From the NCBI GenBank assembly GCA_903813345.2, contig CAIIXF020000002.1, positions 10,416,650 to 10,480,649 of the forward strand: a stretch of 64,000 bases of DNA, given 5' to 3'. Below the pieces are notes generated by a model, which saw only the letters and a program-made list of their open reading frames with translations, was not told where the DNA came from and made no database searches. The position numbers and the translations under genes are program-made. The first letter of the stretch is position 1; each line of letters starts with the position of its first letter. Positions 1-13,887 of this stretch are shown here, piece after piece. The stretch is from Owenia fusiformis (lineage: Eukaryota > Annelida > Polychaeta > Sabellida > Oweniidae).

Positions 1-551
1 TTTTGTTCAATGATTACATAGTTCAACCCCTGCAACCATCCTGAATTAGTATCGTTCCAAAAAATTATCATTTTACCTGAATTAAAATTATCTTTAAGTA
101 AGGATTTGAATCTACCTCTATTCAACAACAGTATATTAGGATATTTTCTTTGCAAGCATACATGCATGTTTATTATAGTAAATAACTTAATTCATGTTAA
201 TATGTTTCTTTCTCCAGTACGAATTTAGGAATGCGATACCAGACTAGTTTTCCACTAAATGGCATATGATAATTTATGTTCTCTGTCATTTACATTATTT
301 ACACAAATCAAAAGCACCATATTTAGTGTTTATTTCCCTTTTCTGATATTGCCAAAATGATGTATCTTTAATATTAATAATGAAAAGAATTTAGCAAAAA
401 TCCAATTTGGTTAAGAAATTGACCAAGGAAAGTCGTAAGATTTCCTTTAAACTTAGCAAAATCACAAGATGAGACACAATGGTTTTTGTTCATGATCAGA
501 CTGATGATCAAAAGAAGCAGGATAAATGATGTACAAAATAATACAAACATA

Positions 552-1627
552 CAGGGCGTTCATAAAGTTCTTGCAAAAGTCCTCTAAAAATTTTGTATCT
601 CAGTCAATCTGGCTGAAATTTTCACTCAGTATACCTACACTATTCATACATTGAGATCCTAAGTTATAATTTATAGGTTCCTGAGAGAAAAAAGTTATGG
701 TTGCTATAGTCACATGAGTCAGGGGTAGGCGGAGCAGGCAAAAAAGGACCTGTTTTGTTTGAATGTTCAAAATGTATTTAACTTGTCCAATTTACTTTAA
801 TAACAGTATCTCAAGAGTATAGGTGTTCAAAATAGTGTCCATCGTGGTCTATACACCTCTGCTGTCTTACTTACCATTCCCAAAATAGATGGGGGAACCC
901 ATTTGGAAAATCTATAGTGATTGATCTTTGTATGGATGGCTTTCATCAACGTCATCTGATCCTCACTTGATTTCGTTGTTGGACGGCTTGATCTAGCATT
1001 GTTCTTACCATTTGTTCTACCATCAGTAAATGTTTTAGTCCGTTTTGTAAATGGTTATTTTGGCCATAGCCTACTTCCAAAACACCTTATGAATATCATC
1101 AAGTGTATGTTTTCTTGAATTTCCCATTAAAACATACATCCCAATGATGCTGATTATTTGTAATTGCAAATCATCATCTTTTGCTGATTTTGCAGCCATT
1201 TCCATAAAAATAAAATTGACGTTGCCTTTCACAAAGTCCGATGTCAACAACCAATATAGGTCACTATGATACCATGAGTGATGTCATGAATCAAAGAAAT
1301 TTCAACTATGGTGTCATCATATGACATCATCTAGTGTTGACATGGCAACATAGGCTTGTTTTGTATTTTCAAGGATACTTCAAAGTATGTTAAAGTTACC
1401 TCTAACCCATATTTCTATCAAAATTTTTCTCTTTTTCAATGCTGCTCCGCCTACCCCCAACTCATGTTACTCTAGCAATCATAAATTTTTTTCTTCAAAG
1501 ACATATTCATTATTATACAAGATTCAAATGTATGGATAGTGTAGGTATTCTGAGTGAAAATTTCAGCCAGATTGACTGAGAAACAAGAATTTTAGAGTAC
1601 TTTTGCAAGAACTTTATGAACGCCCTG
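552..1627 (-). mobile_element. Deleted mariner-like element with ~100-bp TIRs
   Basis: The ends are inverted copies starting CAGGGCGTTCATAAAGTTCT and extending about 100 bp, flanked by TA at 550-551 and 1628-1629. On the minus strand, broken frames read an N-terminal part (NGKFKKTYT, SSRPTTKSSEDQ) and a C-terminus CIDHDGHYFEHLYS with stop at 811-813. The latter matches the mariner C-terminal CxxxxGGHFEHL signature. The catalytic middle is missing, so this is a non-autonomous relic. Confidence 0.85.
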
Positions 1628-1629
1628 TA

Positions 1630-4600
1630 TGTACATGTAATCACAAGTTGATTGCTTTATTTAGTGAAAATGTTTTATAGTAATAATGCATTCAGGCAGC
1701 AGAGACTTACTTTTCACAGTTTCAACTGGAAAACATCTGAATTAATAATTTCACTTAAATTTTGTCAAGGTAGATGAATTATTGCTACACCCATGATATA
1801 CAAATAGATTGGTATGGGATCATATTGATATCAGAGGGTTTAACTAAGGACCCCCACAAAAGTTGATATACAATGAACAGGCCAGAAGCCAGCCCCCCCC
1901 CTCCAGCAAAATGGGTCTTCAAATGTATTCATATATGTGTACTTAACACCTAATATCAAATGTATGGCTCACTAAAATTTAAAAAATACAAACAAGAGAA
2001 CAATTTTGATTCACATTATTCATAACAGATTTAATTACCATGTTCTTTCTTGGCAAATATTTTTTATAACAATGCTCAACACAACAATACCTACTACATA
2101 TTGATATTCTCATGGGTTTAGGCAAATCAGAATACTTGAACAGCCAATTAAAACGGTTGAACGGCTAATTAAAACGGTTGAACAGCTAATTAAAACGGTT
2201 GAACAGCTAATTAAAATGCTTGACCAGAAATAGGGTTCATAGTCCTAGTTTCTGTAATATTTATTTTCATTTTGTGTTATACTTTATATATTTTTTTTAT
2301 TCTCTATTTCATGCAGAGGGGGGGGGGCGTAAAAATTTAAAAAGTGTTTTCAGATTTTTGAAGGTGTATTTCTTTATTCAGTTACTTTAATAAGTGCCGA
2401 GAAATCTCAAATAGCAAGTATATGAAACTGCAATTACTATTTTCAGAATTTTTTATTTCATTTTTTTTAGTTTGTTTTACCATGGGCATTCAATAGATTG
2501 AAAGTTCATGGCTTTACTGTATTCACTAGGGCATAGCATTTCTACTGAAATGTGTAATCAGTTTAAATAATATGTGTCAATGATTAAAAAAACAGAGCTT
2601 ATTTTTCAAAACTCTAAACTTGAAAAAATCTGGAGGAAAATATGGAAAATTTTCTTTGGCAAATTATTTATCATGTTCTGTGTATGGAATAATTAAATTA
2701 CATAGGATGCTTCCTTTATAGCAGACTCTAATCAAACTGTGAGTCTCTCTGTAATAAGGTTTGTTTTGCCTTGCCAAATTATTTTTGTTTTGTTTATGGA
2801 TTAATAAAGTTTCTTTAGACACATCCTTCAAAGCAGACTCTAATCAAACTAGAGAAACTGAGTCTTTCTGTAATCAGAGTTTTTTAAGTTCTGCTTATTG
2901 ACTTAATTATTTAAAACACATCCTGTAATGTCTGATTGCATCTTCTCTATCAAATCAAAAATATCAAATCAATAAACAGATTATTTTCTGATTGAAGGAT
3001 TTCTTCCTTCCAGACAGATCTTCCCTCCTTTATAATTGTGATAATTTCTCAGGTGAAATATAAGTGTCTGAATTTGTAAAATTCAAGACTTCACCCCAAT
3101 CAAAATTATTTCAAATGTTTTTGCAATAACTTAAAAAGTAGTGAAGGGATTTTGTAAAAATGATTGTCATGACAGTGAGGGGATTTGCTATGCCTTAGCA
3201 TTGCTGTTACATGCATCTAGATAATATACATGTGAGTGAGACAATCGTCATCCTTCAAAGTTAGATGAAAATTTTTTCGATATATTTTCATTCACAAGAC
3301 AAGTTTACTAAACTATTTCAATACTTTAAATATCTTTTTGATCAAAAACTTTAAATTCTGACATGTATGCATGAAATACATACATTTGAAATATATATTT
3401 TAAAGAGCAATATAATTATTTTATGTTGTATTGAGATAATATTGCCATAGGTTTAAAGGGTTGCATTCGATTGAAACGGTTGCAAGAAATTCAATCAAAA
3501 TTTTCAAGCGTTTACAATGGTTACATATGATTGAAACATTTTCAATGAGTTTACAACCAAAATTGTAATGGTTGCGTTGTAACGGTTGGCATGGTTGCAT
3601 AAATGATCGGATCAATGATTGTACAATGATTGTGCAACGGTTTAAATTCGGACTTTCAAGGTTGAATTTTTTATAAGGGTTTTCAAACTGTCTCAGTATC
3701 AAAACTGTTAAACCATCTTTTCAGTCAGGAGATAATATGGGTAACTGATAGGCATTCAAGACAGAGTGACATTTCAACATTTCAGCTCAGAGGGACTCCC
3801 GAGCCAACTGTGAGTTCCCAGTTACCACGGAGACAGCTCACTTTAACACCTGACCAAGTGTGACAAAAGTGAAAGCTTAGAGATGTAACACATTATATGC
3901 TTGCTGGCCTCACTTGGTGAAAGAGACCATAATGCCAACTAACTGTCAACATACCATGAAATATTAGGGATTTGCCCTGGGGTGGTCTTATTATCAAAAA
4001 ATTATATAAAATACGGTATGAATTAAAAAAAAAAAAATAGTAAAACCAATACATTTGGAAACCCCTCTCCAAAACACATGCTAATCCAAATCCTAACACT
4101 TTTGGCTTTTCCTAGTACCATTCAGATTTGACTCTATTATGATGAAATGTGAATAAAATTATTTTCATGACGAGTAAACCATATACTTCAAATGGTCCTA
4201 TCAAAAATCCCATCAACATATTCTCACTAAAAATATCTTGGAATAATAGGACCATGATTTATTAGATTTAGTCAATCACTTCCTGTAACATAAGCCAAAT
4301 GCAATTTTCTAGTCAAATAAATCAGGTTTGGCATATAGTATTGGTAACATGGATATGTACAGTTAATCTTTGCTAAACTGTGCACAAAGTGTACCCTAGT
4401 GTGTAGTGTGCCTAGTATGTAGACTACTATTTTAGCAGGCCCACCCCCACAACCAGTACCCGTGACAGCCCGAATCAGAATTTTTTTATAAACTGACAAT
4501 CTTGCTTCATTTTTGGTATATTTTCAATAAAGCTTTCACACTTCATTTTGTTGCTGCCACAATATAATATAAAATCAAGGTATGTTTCGTTTCTAACATC

Positions 4601-7600
4601 AAAGCCCTCTCTCTTATACCTCTGCAATGTCTCATGGGCCAATATTACATAATATATAGTAACAGTTAATTTCTCTTACATATTTACAACTCCTGTTCTT
4701 ACTAAAAAACAAATATCCAAACTTTAAATACATCAAATAGATAATACCATTATGAGTTGCCCCACGGACCAAGATGGGTATTTATCCAGGACTTCTCAAA
4801 ACTAAAATATGATTTCAGGAACATGGATGAAAAACGCTTAATTGTATACTTTATCTGAAAGAGAACCTACTAGCAGATTAGTGAGTAGGAGTTATGTAAT
4901 GATTTAATCAAGTTTAGCAGGCACATATAATGAGATTACCTGTCTAAATATTTCTACCTGTTCATCCTGGATTTACTCTTTTTCATCTTTGTAACAGATA
5001 CTTCCAGTTTCTTTAAAAGCAGGCAAAATACTACATTTTTTGTCAAAATACAGTGGATTAATATTTCAGTCAATTTAGCATGTTAACAGATTTTCAACTG
5101 AATGTCATGTCATTTTCAGATTTCTAGCAGGGTTGTAATTGCTTGAGATACCAATATATATCTAAGTTGGATACGGAGAGTTGAATTGCTTAATTATAAA
5201 TTACATGCAATTCCTCTTTTCAGCAAGCAAAAAATTCCAACTTTAATATTCATTTCTCAACTGGGTGGTGCAAAATTTTACTAAATTTTGATGACTAAAA
5301 ATGCTCAAAACAAGACAAAATACAGAATATTCCAATTCTGCAAGATTTCCAAAATTCTAAAATTAGCTGGTGAAAATGGACTTTCAACTGAGGTGCACCA
5401 ATGTGTTGTTTCAATGCTAGGGAGACGGCTAGATAAGTTGTATTATATAAGGCACTTATTATGAATTATGAATTATCATGTAATGATTGTGTTATTGATT
5501 ATGCGGTCTGGTATGCAAATAGGTATAGTTTATTTTGTAATGTTACTATTGCTCCAAAGGTAAACAGGAACCCACAACAAAGTTAAGTAAAGATGATGAA
5601 AACCTCAAACCTTTTTGTTCTACTTGATGCCAGTTTTCCCTCCCCCATCTAATTCCCTTGTGGATTCATTCTGGATAAAGTTCATGTTAGAGACAATTCT
5701 ACCCCAATAGCAACAGTGCTTTCCTGATTATAAGCACCATATTGAAGTGAGCGATTATGAGTGTTATCATGAATATTGGCCCATCAGTGTAACGATGATG
5801 TCAGAAATCATTTGGCAATGTAACATGAAATATACCACATTGAACTACAGTATATCCAGGTGGAAAATTTAGGCCACACTGAGCAGAAATGAAAAGCATG
5901 TCACAATAACCACGTCCTATTGAAACGTGCATAAAATGAATTTAAGAAAACACAGATGGGTGATAATATACAGATGAGTCTATTCCAATGAATCTCTACC
6001 CCTCCCCCTTACCCTACCCATACTGAAATAGCCTGGGGTTTGGTAGGTATTTGTGGTTGAATCAAGACTATAGGTGTAGTTACAGATTACGGCAATCACA
6101 AAAACGTATCTACAACAAAATGTGTTCAATAAAAATACATTCCTCTGAGAGAGAGAGCAGGCTTCCTCTCATCCATTGCACAGGACTTTTGGAAACTTGT
6201 CTGATTCCCATGGCGGAGGCAGGTATAATGGCACCCAATTATGGCCAACATCTCCAGCTAATCTTATCAAAGTGGACAAGCTAAAGTGCTGGTCTAGTCA
6301 ACATAGACAACGTTTAGCAAAAACATCAATTTTTAGAGCTAATAAATAAGGGCCTGGGAAAATAAAAAGAAGTAGAAAAATCTGAAAATGGCATGATTTT
6401 AAGAGGATGTTTATTCTTAATCCTTTTATGACACAATCGTCGCATTTTGATGTAATAGTTACATTATTTCAGACTTGCCGATTCCACTTTCACCTATAGT
6501 CACATCCCGGGCTCAGCGGAAGAAAAGTACACATCCTCGTATTATATTCATTTAGCATTTAACTCTCTTATTCTGTATGATGACGGCATAAAACTGTTAC
6601 CAATATTATTGTACGGAGTGAACTTTTGATTTGGAGTGGATTAAAAAGGACTTGAAAAGGCTACGTCACCAAAGAACCATGTATGGGAAGTGAACTCATG
6701 TTATACAAATACACTATACAGGCCTCTCTTATTTTCTTACATTTCTAATTCAATCAATTTGAAGGAAACAGCGGTTTTGTTAGATTTAATTGTGTTTGAT
6801 TTGTCTGATAACGTTTATTGTTTCTACCTAAGTTAAACTTCTTAAAACTAATTCTGTAAACTTGGCATGGCAAGTGATATCAACATACAAGTCACGATTT
6901 TTACCTGACAATAACTTTGACATTAACGCTCAAAGATAGCATTTTCTTTTAAGTTATAGATTTTCAAAAATAAATACTTGAGAAATAATATCTGACGAGT
7001 TGAGATGATTTCAAGTGTATTATACCCATACTTAATTTCTCATGAACATCAACACTCATTCTTTGAAATTTCTCCTTAAATCAAAAGAAAATTCAAATTT
7101 TCTTGCATTTTGGACAATTAAGAATCTCAACCATGTGAATACCTATCATAGTCCTTGCTTATTCTACCTGTTTTCTCACTTTATGAAGAATGAAATATGC
7201 GGAATTGTGTATGATTATTAGATGAAGGTCCTTCACTTATCACCAGACAAAGTTCCCCCATGTTATAAAACCCTGTAAATAGTACATGTTCCCTTTCATC
7301 TCCCCCTCTTGAAAACTTATCCCATTTAGATTAAAGTTCTACTAAACTGAAATTAACAGGTTTATCAAACCAAACTGAAGTTCCCTTGTATACAGTCTGT
7401 ATAGACACAATGAGATTAAAGGGAGATGAGAGAAGGGGGATTTTCACTGTACTTTAACCAAGTTCTCCATTATCAAATAGACTCCTTGATGTGACAGTAA
7501 TACCTTAATATAACATTACAAGTACAAAACAGAGCATGTAGTTAAATTTTAACACAATGCTTCACAAAGACAATTTCAAATTATGCAATTTTTCGAAATA

Positions 7601-8274
7601 CCCAAAAAATAAAATAAAATGATTTTGGTGTCAAACGCTATTTTATCATCCTTTGGAAAATGTTGGAAGTTTTCTAATGTGATGACTGACTTAACCTATA
7701 GGGGTGGAGAATATACATCAAGAAGTTTGAAACCCTTGTCGGAAACTAGACATGAACTTTTTAGGGATAATCTTAAAAATTGTTGAGAAGTTGTATTTCC
7801 GGCAAACCAGATGTAACATATCATATACACTCTTTCTTTACTTCACCTTTGAAAGTTTAGAAAAAACATCACATTAAAAAGCACTGTTTACATTATCAAG
7901 TTGAAGCCAGGATGTAAAACAATAAATGTCCAACCATAAGGCTCATTAACATTTTAAGTTTATAACATTTCTTTACACTCTAACAGCAGAGAATTCACAA
8001 TGAATGCTTTCAAAACAGCAAAATCATAGATGCAAATTATGAACATATTTGGGATGTTTTGATCTCTTATTTCTCTAACCCAATTTCTATTTCTCCAACC
8101 TGATTTCTTTTCCTCTAACCAGATCTCTACTTCTCTAATAACCAGATCTCATTTTCTTTCCTCTCCACAGGTGAAATATCTAAATGCTCTATTTAATGTG
8201 TGTGTTATTGTAAGACTATAGCAATGCACCATATGAGCATCTCCCTTAGAACCACTTGACCTACATCGTACTCT
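1630..8274. other. Intronic/non-coding, AT-rich
   Basis: Apart from the 21-bp minisatellite and a duplicated GCAGACTCTAATCAAACT segment (about 2722 and 2833), I see nothing coding. Open frames are short and carry no domain. It presumably belongs to the large intron after the Fat-like exon. Confidence 0.6.
2142..2218. repeat. 21-bp minisatellite, ~4 copies
   Basis: Tandem units of the type GCTAATTAAAACGGTTGAACA. Short array, no function seen. Confidence 0.85.
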
Positions 8275-8610
8275 GACATAACTATATCTCCCTTTATGCA
8301 TTAGGTTACCACTTGCAACTTTTCAAATGAGTCCATCCAAGTGCACCCCCCCTAACCCTGACATAACCATAGCTCCCTTTCTGCATTAGGTTACCACTTG
8401 CAACATTTCAAATGAGTCCATCCAAGTGCACCCCCCCCCCTAACCCTGACATAACTATATCTCCCTTTATGCATTAGGTTACCACTTGCAACTTTTCAAA
8501 TGAGTTCATCCAAGTGCACCCCCCCCCCTAACCCTGACATAACCATAGCTCCCTTTCTGCATTAGGTTACCACTTGCAAATGAGTCCATCCAGTGCACCC
8601 CCCCCCCCTC
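8275..8610. repeat. ~86-bp tandem repeat, 4 copies
   Basis: Units start GACATAACTATATCTCC or GACATAACCATAGCTCC (8275, 8360, ~8448, ~8534), each followed by TTACCACTTGCAAC and a C-run of varying length. Confidence 0.9.
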
Positions 8611-11600
8611 CCTAGCCCCCCATTGGTAAATGAAAATGACTGGAGTTGGAGAATTAGTTTCTATACATCTGGAACTCTTGTTGGATTAATAGTTTACTGT
8701 TTGTGCATGTGTTCTTACATATTTCTTTTTTCAGGGAAAAGTTTGAAGATAAACAATAAACTGAAGAAAAGATTGCATTTCTTCTGCAACCTTACCCAGA
8801 GTCAAACTGAGCAGAGGAGGTATCCTACCAAATGTCATTAGCTGGTCATGTGACTTAGAATGACCAATAGGATGTCAGAACAGCAATACAGAGGATCATG
8901 GGAGTTGTAACCAAGTATGTTAGCATACCATGAATAAAGAACATGGTAGTTCAGTTTCAAAAGTCAAATCAGATTGGAAAAGAGTGGAATCAGCAAGGAA
9001 TAAAGTAAACACATGTAGTTAACATTATAGTTTGTATAGAAATGTAAGAAAATCAAGCAATTCATTCATATTCTACAGGGAAATGCATGGAACAAGCATG
9101 ATAAGAGATATGTTTGAATTCTAGGAAACCATCATGTATGTAAAAGATAAGATCAGCAGATGATTTCAAACAGCCAAAGCAAACAAGACTTTTTCTTGTT
9201 TAAAAAATAAATTGGAAAAACAGAAACTGAGCCTGAAAAGAAACAGGTCTCCAGGGTATCATAATAGTCTGCAATCACTGAAATGTTCAGGGTTTCCCCC
9301 ATCCGTCATAATAATCCTCAAACCTAAGAAAAATGAATGCCCAATTGAGTGAGCTAGAGTGAAACATGAAATTGTAACAACCACATCAAACATCAGAAAC
9401 CAAATGAAGAATTTCTAAATTCTCTGGAATTAGATCATCTGTGTTAGTGTTGACAGATTGAATGTTTTCTTTTCATTAACTAACTGGTTTGAAGAGCATA
9501 CCTGCCTGGCAGTCTGATGCATAACCACATAAAATAGGCTATCATCTATTCATTTTTACATGTTAATTTTCAAGAATTGGCAATATGAAACCTTAGTACT
9601 GTACTGGGATGTATGCCTCAGTATCCAAAACTCTAGAAATATAGTCCCATATACAAGCCAGTGAAAACATTTGCAATTTGGAAAGCTTGCTACTGAACTT
9701 CTTTATGAATAATCCTCAAACTGAACATTTATTGCAGGCTTGCATGCAACAGAGAACTTTCAAGTGTTCGCATTGAGAAACGGCTGAGAGGCAATTCTTA
9801 TTACATGCATAAGAACTCCTGATGTAAAATGGGGATCTAATCAGACTTTCCAAAATTGGACCAAAAATGCTGACATTTGGAGATTTTAACTTTAAAAAGG
9901 TGTTCTAATAGGTTTTACAATACCAGCACAAGTATGCTGTAAACAACTATGAAATGATAAAACCTTCTTCCTTTATTGAAGTCTTTTATCTTGGTACATT
10001 TTTCATTTATTACCACTTTAATGAAACAATATCAGAAAGAGGGTAAATATTGTTAGTTCAAGTACCAATTCCTCTGATAAGGTTATAGGGCATACTTATC
10101 TTTTGTCAATATAATCAACTGTGGTTGCTATAGCAACATCCAGAGCCCTTTCATTTGAATGCAGTGGTAAGTGAATCTGACCACATCTGAAATTTGACTG
10201 GAATTCTTTTTTTCTATGAAATATCCCTAAAGGTTGTTTTTCGTAATTTTTGGGCCAAAATTTCTCCAATTTCCAATTTTACCAAGTGAGTCAAAGAGCT
10301 AGTTTTGAGTATTGGTATCCAAGGATACCATAACACACTAGGGTAACATAGAGTGCATAGATATACACAGGAAGGGGATATGGTGTAGATAAACAAACTT
10401 TTGGGGCTAAAGGGGTGAACAATGTTATGAAATGTTTCCAGAAATACCATATTTACTACAGCAAGTGTCAGAGTGGCAACTACAGGTGTTGTCATGGCAA
10501 CTACAGGTGTTGTCATTTACAGTTACATTTAAAAATTCAAATATGCTTTCACAAATGCCAGACAATTTTAACAGCCCGAATTGTTTAATTTTGCAGAATA
10601 ATTTTTTAAGGTTTAGACTATATAATGGCTCATTAGGCTGCACATCTGTAGTTTTCATGAATGTATGTTGTAAAATGATATCCATTCATCATGTGGTTTA
10701 AATGGCCATGCCAAAATAAAACACTTCAGATTTTTTTTCATATTCACTTATCATTTGCTTTTGGCAATAATATATTTTCTTTTAAATTTAAAATATAATA
10801 AATATACACTCAAGTACTAGTATCTCTTTTGAAATGGTTTTGGTACTATAATTTTTTGAAGATTTGAATTCTTAAATTAGATGAAACACATTAGATTCCA
10901 TTTCATCAAATGACCTTTACCAAATGAACTTAGGATTCAACACTAAAATTTAGATTTAATTGTCCTAAGATCAATAAATTGTCCATACAAAGACACTTGA
11001 AATGTAATAGTTTCTTTGAATGTGCCCTATAAGTGCACAGATTGTGAATGCTTGCCATGAGAAAAATTTCACTGGAGTCACGTTGTAATTGCAAAATAGA
11101 GAGGAAAAGAGTAGAACCGACAAGAAATTAAGTGAACAGACATGTAGTCCATACTCGAAATTGTAAACAAATGCAAGAAAATCAGATACTTCATTCAAAT
11201 TTTTGAGAGAAAAGATACCGAAAAGGGAACACCGTGAACAAATTCTTGGCACAGGTTTGATCAAAACAGAGTGGTCACAACAGTACATTAGGCCAGTCAT
11301 AATAGTGTCAGTGATTTCCATTTATTTTCCATTTGTTGTCATGTCCAATTGTTTGGCTAGAGTTAATGGATCTTTATGTGTACATGCTTGAATTGCTTCT
11401 TTATTGTCTTAGGCCACATCTTCAAATGTATCAGGTTTACTGCTTTCAACATTAGGTTCAGTATTTAGATACAAGAGAATATCTCAAGGTGTCATATTTC
11501 TACACAATTGAAATAAAGCTACTACTGAGAATAAAAATGGTTAAAATATACAGAATAAAAAAGATCATAAGAAACATATAAATAAATATAACTTGACTTA

Positions 11601-13699
11601 GGGTGTTCTTATAGATTAATTATAATTCATTTCGAGAAATGAGAGATCTGTGGAGATATCAACGAAACAAGCACTTTCAAAGAGTGAAATCAGTTTAATC
11701 TTCTCCATATTAAATTAATTGAACCAGTACAGTTGTCAGATATGACAGTGGGAATCTTTTTTAATAAAGCTGAGGTCAAAACATCTTTGATTTTTCTTGA
11801 GTTCAATTTTTCATCTCAAGGTTCACCAAACATGTCTATAATTGCAATCTTTTCACGAAATGAGAGAATGATTTGCAAAATGCAACACAAAATGTTTGTA
11901 GCATAAGTGTATTTCACTTATATTTTATTTCATTGATAAAAGGATTGCGTCAATGCCCAATACATACCCCCATTCACTATTTCTTTCAAAGGTTGGGGAG
12001 TCAGGAATGAGAAATCGTACTTTTTCTATATTCATCCCAAAACAGTGTCATTCATAAAATTATTTTGATATGGTGGCGACTTGATGTCTATTGACAGTTC
12101 TTGCAGAAATCGTATTTATAAAATGAATAAATATTATTCTATTAACCCAAACCATGCTCATAAACGAAATAATTCACAGTTTGAACAAGAATTCCTGTAT
12201 TGATTCCCGTGCCCCAGTTTATTTAGACATTTTAAGAGTTTGAATGAAATTAGTCCCAATCAATATTGAATCGTAATTTCCCTTTCAAATAATATATAAT
12301 GAAAAAACATAAACAAAACGCCCCTATATCGATAAAAAATTTCAATAAAACCACATTTTCTGGACATTAACATGAAGTATGAAATGTTTGCGCTCTTGTT
12401 TCGTGATTTCCTTTTCGTTTTGATGAAGTAATGAAGTTTAACGCTTGGGACATGCCTGCAAGATCTATTTGTATGAAAAATATTCTATTGATTTCTCCCT
12501 GCATCAGGAGGCCTGGAATTGATGGATTAAAGGACGGAAATCCAGCCAGCGTTCATAGACTGGTCACATTTCTTCGCAATCTGACATTTCATTTATCTCG
12601 ACAAGATTAATCATATTTTCAATATTTCATTTCTGCTATTCAGTTCATTTTTAAATTGCTCGAGGCTGTATAGCTGAGTTTTGTCCAGTTCACCAAACCT
12701 CTGTGTTCCAATTCCAAATCTTTGCTCTTTGACCAAAGATATAATGGAAAATAATGTTTGGAAACCAAAGACTCAATATAGGGCAAAGTTTGTTCATTGC
12801 AGGCATATACATGGAGCATAGCTCAATATATCCAGAAGTTTTGGAATATGTTCAACCACTGATTTGAAAATGTGCAGAGAACTTTATCGGTAATCGGGGA
12901 GAGAGATGGGTCTATGAGGTTCAAAGATGGCAACTCATATTTAGCAAGAGTATGGGTCAATGAGGAGGGATTGTTGAATCAGCCTCTAAGATCTAAGTTA
13001 AGATAAACAAAGCTTTAACAAATGTTAAATTCAAAATGCCCATCTGTCCAACTTTTGGGATTAATTGAAATAACAAAATTTATATGTCTTAAGTTGCTAG
13101 TTATAGGATTATTTGGTTTAAAGGTAAAATTTTAGATATGAAATACTTTATGATTGAAATTCCTGAACATGATATTTACGTCAATTTACAAAAAAAAGTA
13201 AATGACTTCATTCACTGAATGATGCCCTACCTACCTTAAGAAAGGGTCAACAAGTGCACTAACTGCTCAAAGGAGAAAGTGAAACTATAAGCATGGTTAA
13301 CACATACAACCCATTCAAAATTGAGTTAAAACAGCAGGACTATGTAACAAAAAAATGAACAGCATTATGTGAAAGAACTCAAAACCTTACAAAAATGCAA
13401 GAAAATTAGGTCATTCATTCAAACTTTCGAGAGAAATATTTCAAAATAAAAGTGACCGGGAAACATTATCTGAGGACTGCTCGATCTACCACAATCCTGT
13501 TGAGAATTCAATACCCTGCGCGCAGAGTCTAGTTAAACTACACTCTGCCTAGTAGAGACTATATTTCAGTTTAGTAGCCCCGCCTCCACGACGGGTACCG
13601 GTGACAGTTTGGGTATAAATTACTTTTGACCTAGACGCACTGACCTTTCTTCCACCAATCAGCGAGCTTGAAGAAACATACGCCAAATGCGTTCTAATA
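8611..13699. other. Non-coding intronic DNA with old dispersed repeats
   Basis: Segments near 8950-9070, 11100-11230 and 13330-13460 are mutually similar (AAATGCAAGAAAATCAG, TCATTCAAA), suggesting an old interspersed family. No exon was recognised. Confidence 0.5.
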
Positions 13700-13887
13700 A
13701 AATATGCGCATGTCATTGGTCAATTCCGGGCTCAGCGATGACGTCAGAAGGAATGACCATATATAGAACGTCGGTCAAATTTTGCCGACGAACACTGATT
13801 GGCGCGGTGAGTTCACAGGTTTATTTTAGTTTGAAAGAGTGAAGACGAAGCTCTCTTTTAAGAAGTGAAGTCAAACGAATGCAAAGG
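13700..13887 (+). promoter_or_regulatory. Promoter-like patch with CRE, CCAAT, TATA and possible 5' exon
   Basis: In a locally CpG-richer stretch lie CCAAT-type sequences (ACCAATCAGCG near 13656, CATTGGTCAA near 13713), a perfect CRE TGACGTCA (13739-13746) and TATATAG (13760-13766). About 120 bp later comes a donor-like AAAGG|GTAAGA (GT at 13888). The arrangement would start transcription near 13790 on the plus strand, antisense to the Fat-like gene. No coding exon follows that I can identify. Confidence 0.35.

Noticed and set aside
10971-11321. 116-codon minus frame
   Set aside because: Overlaps an old dispersed repeat and has no recognisable domain.
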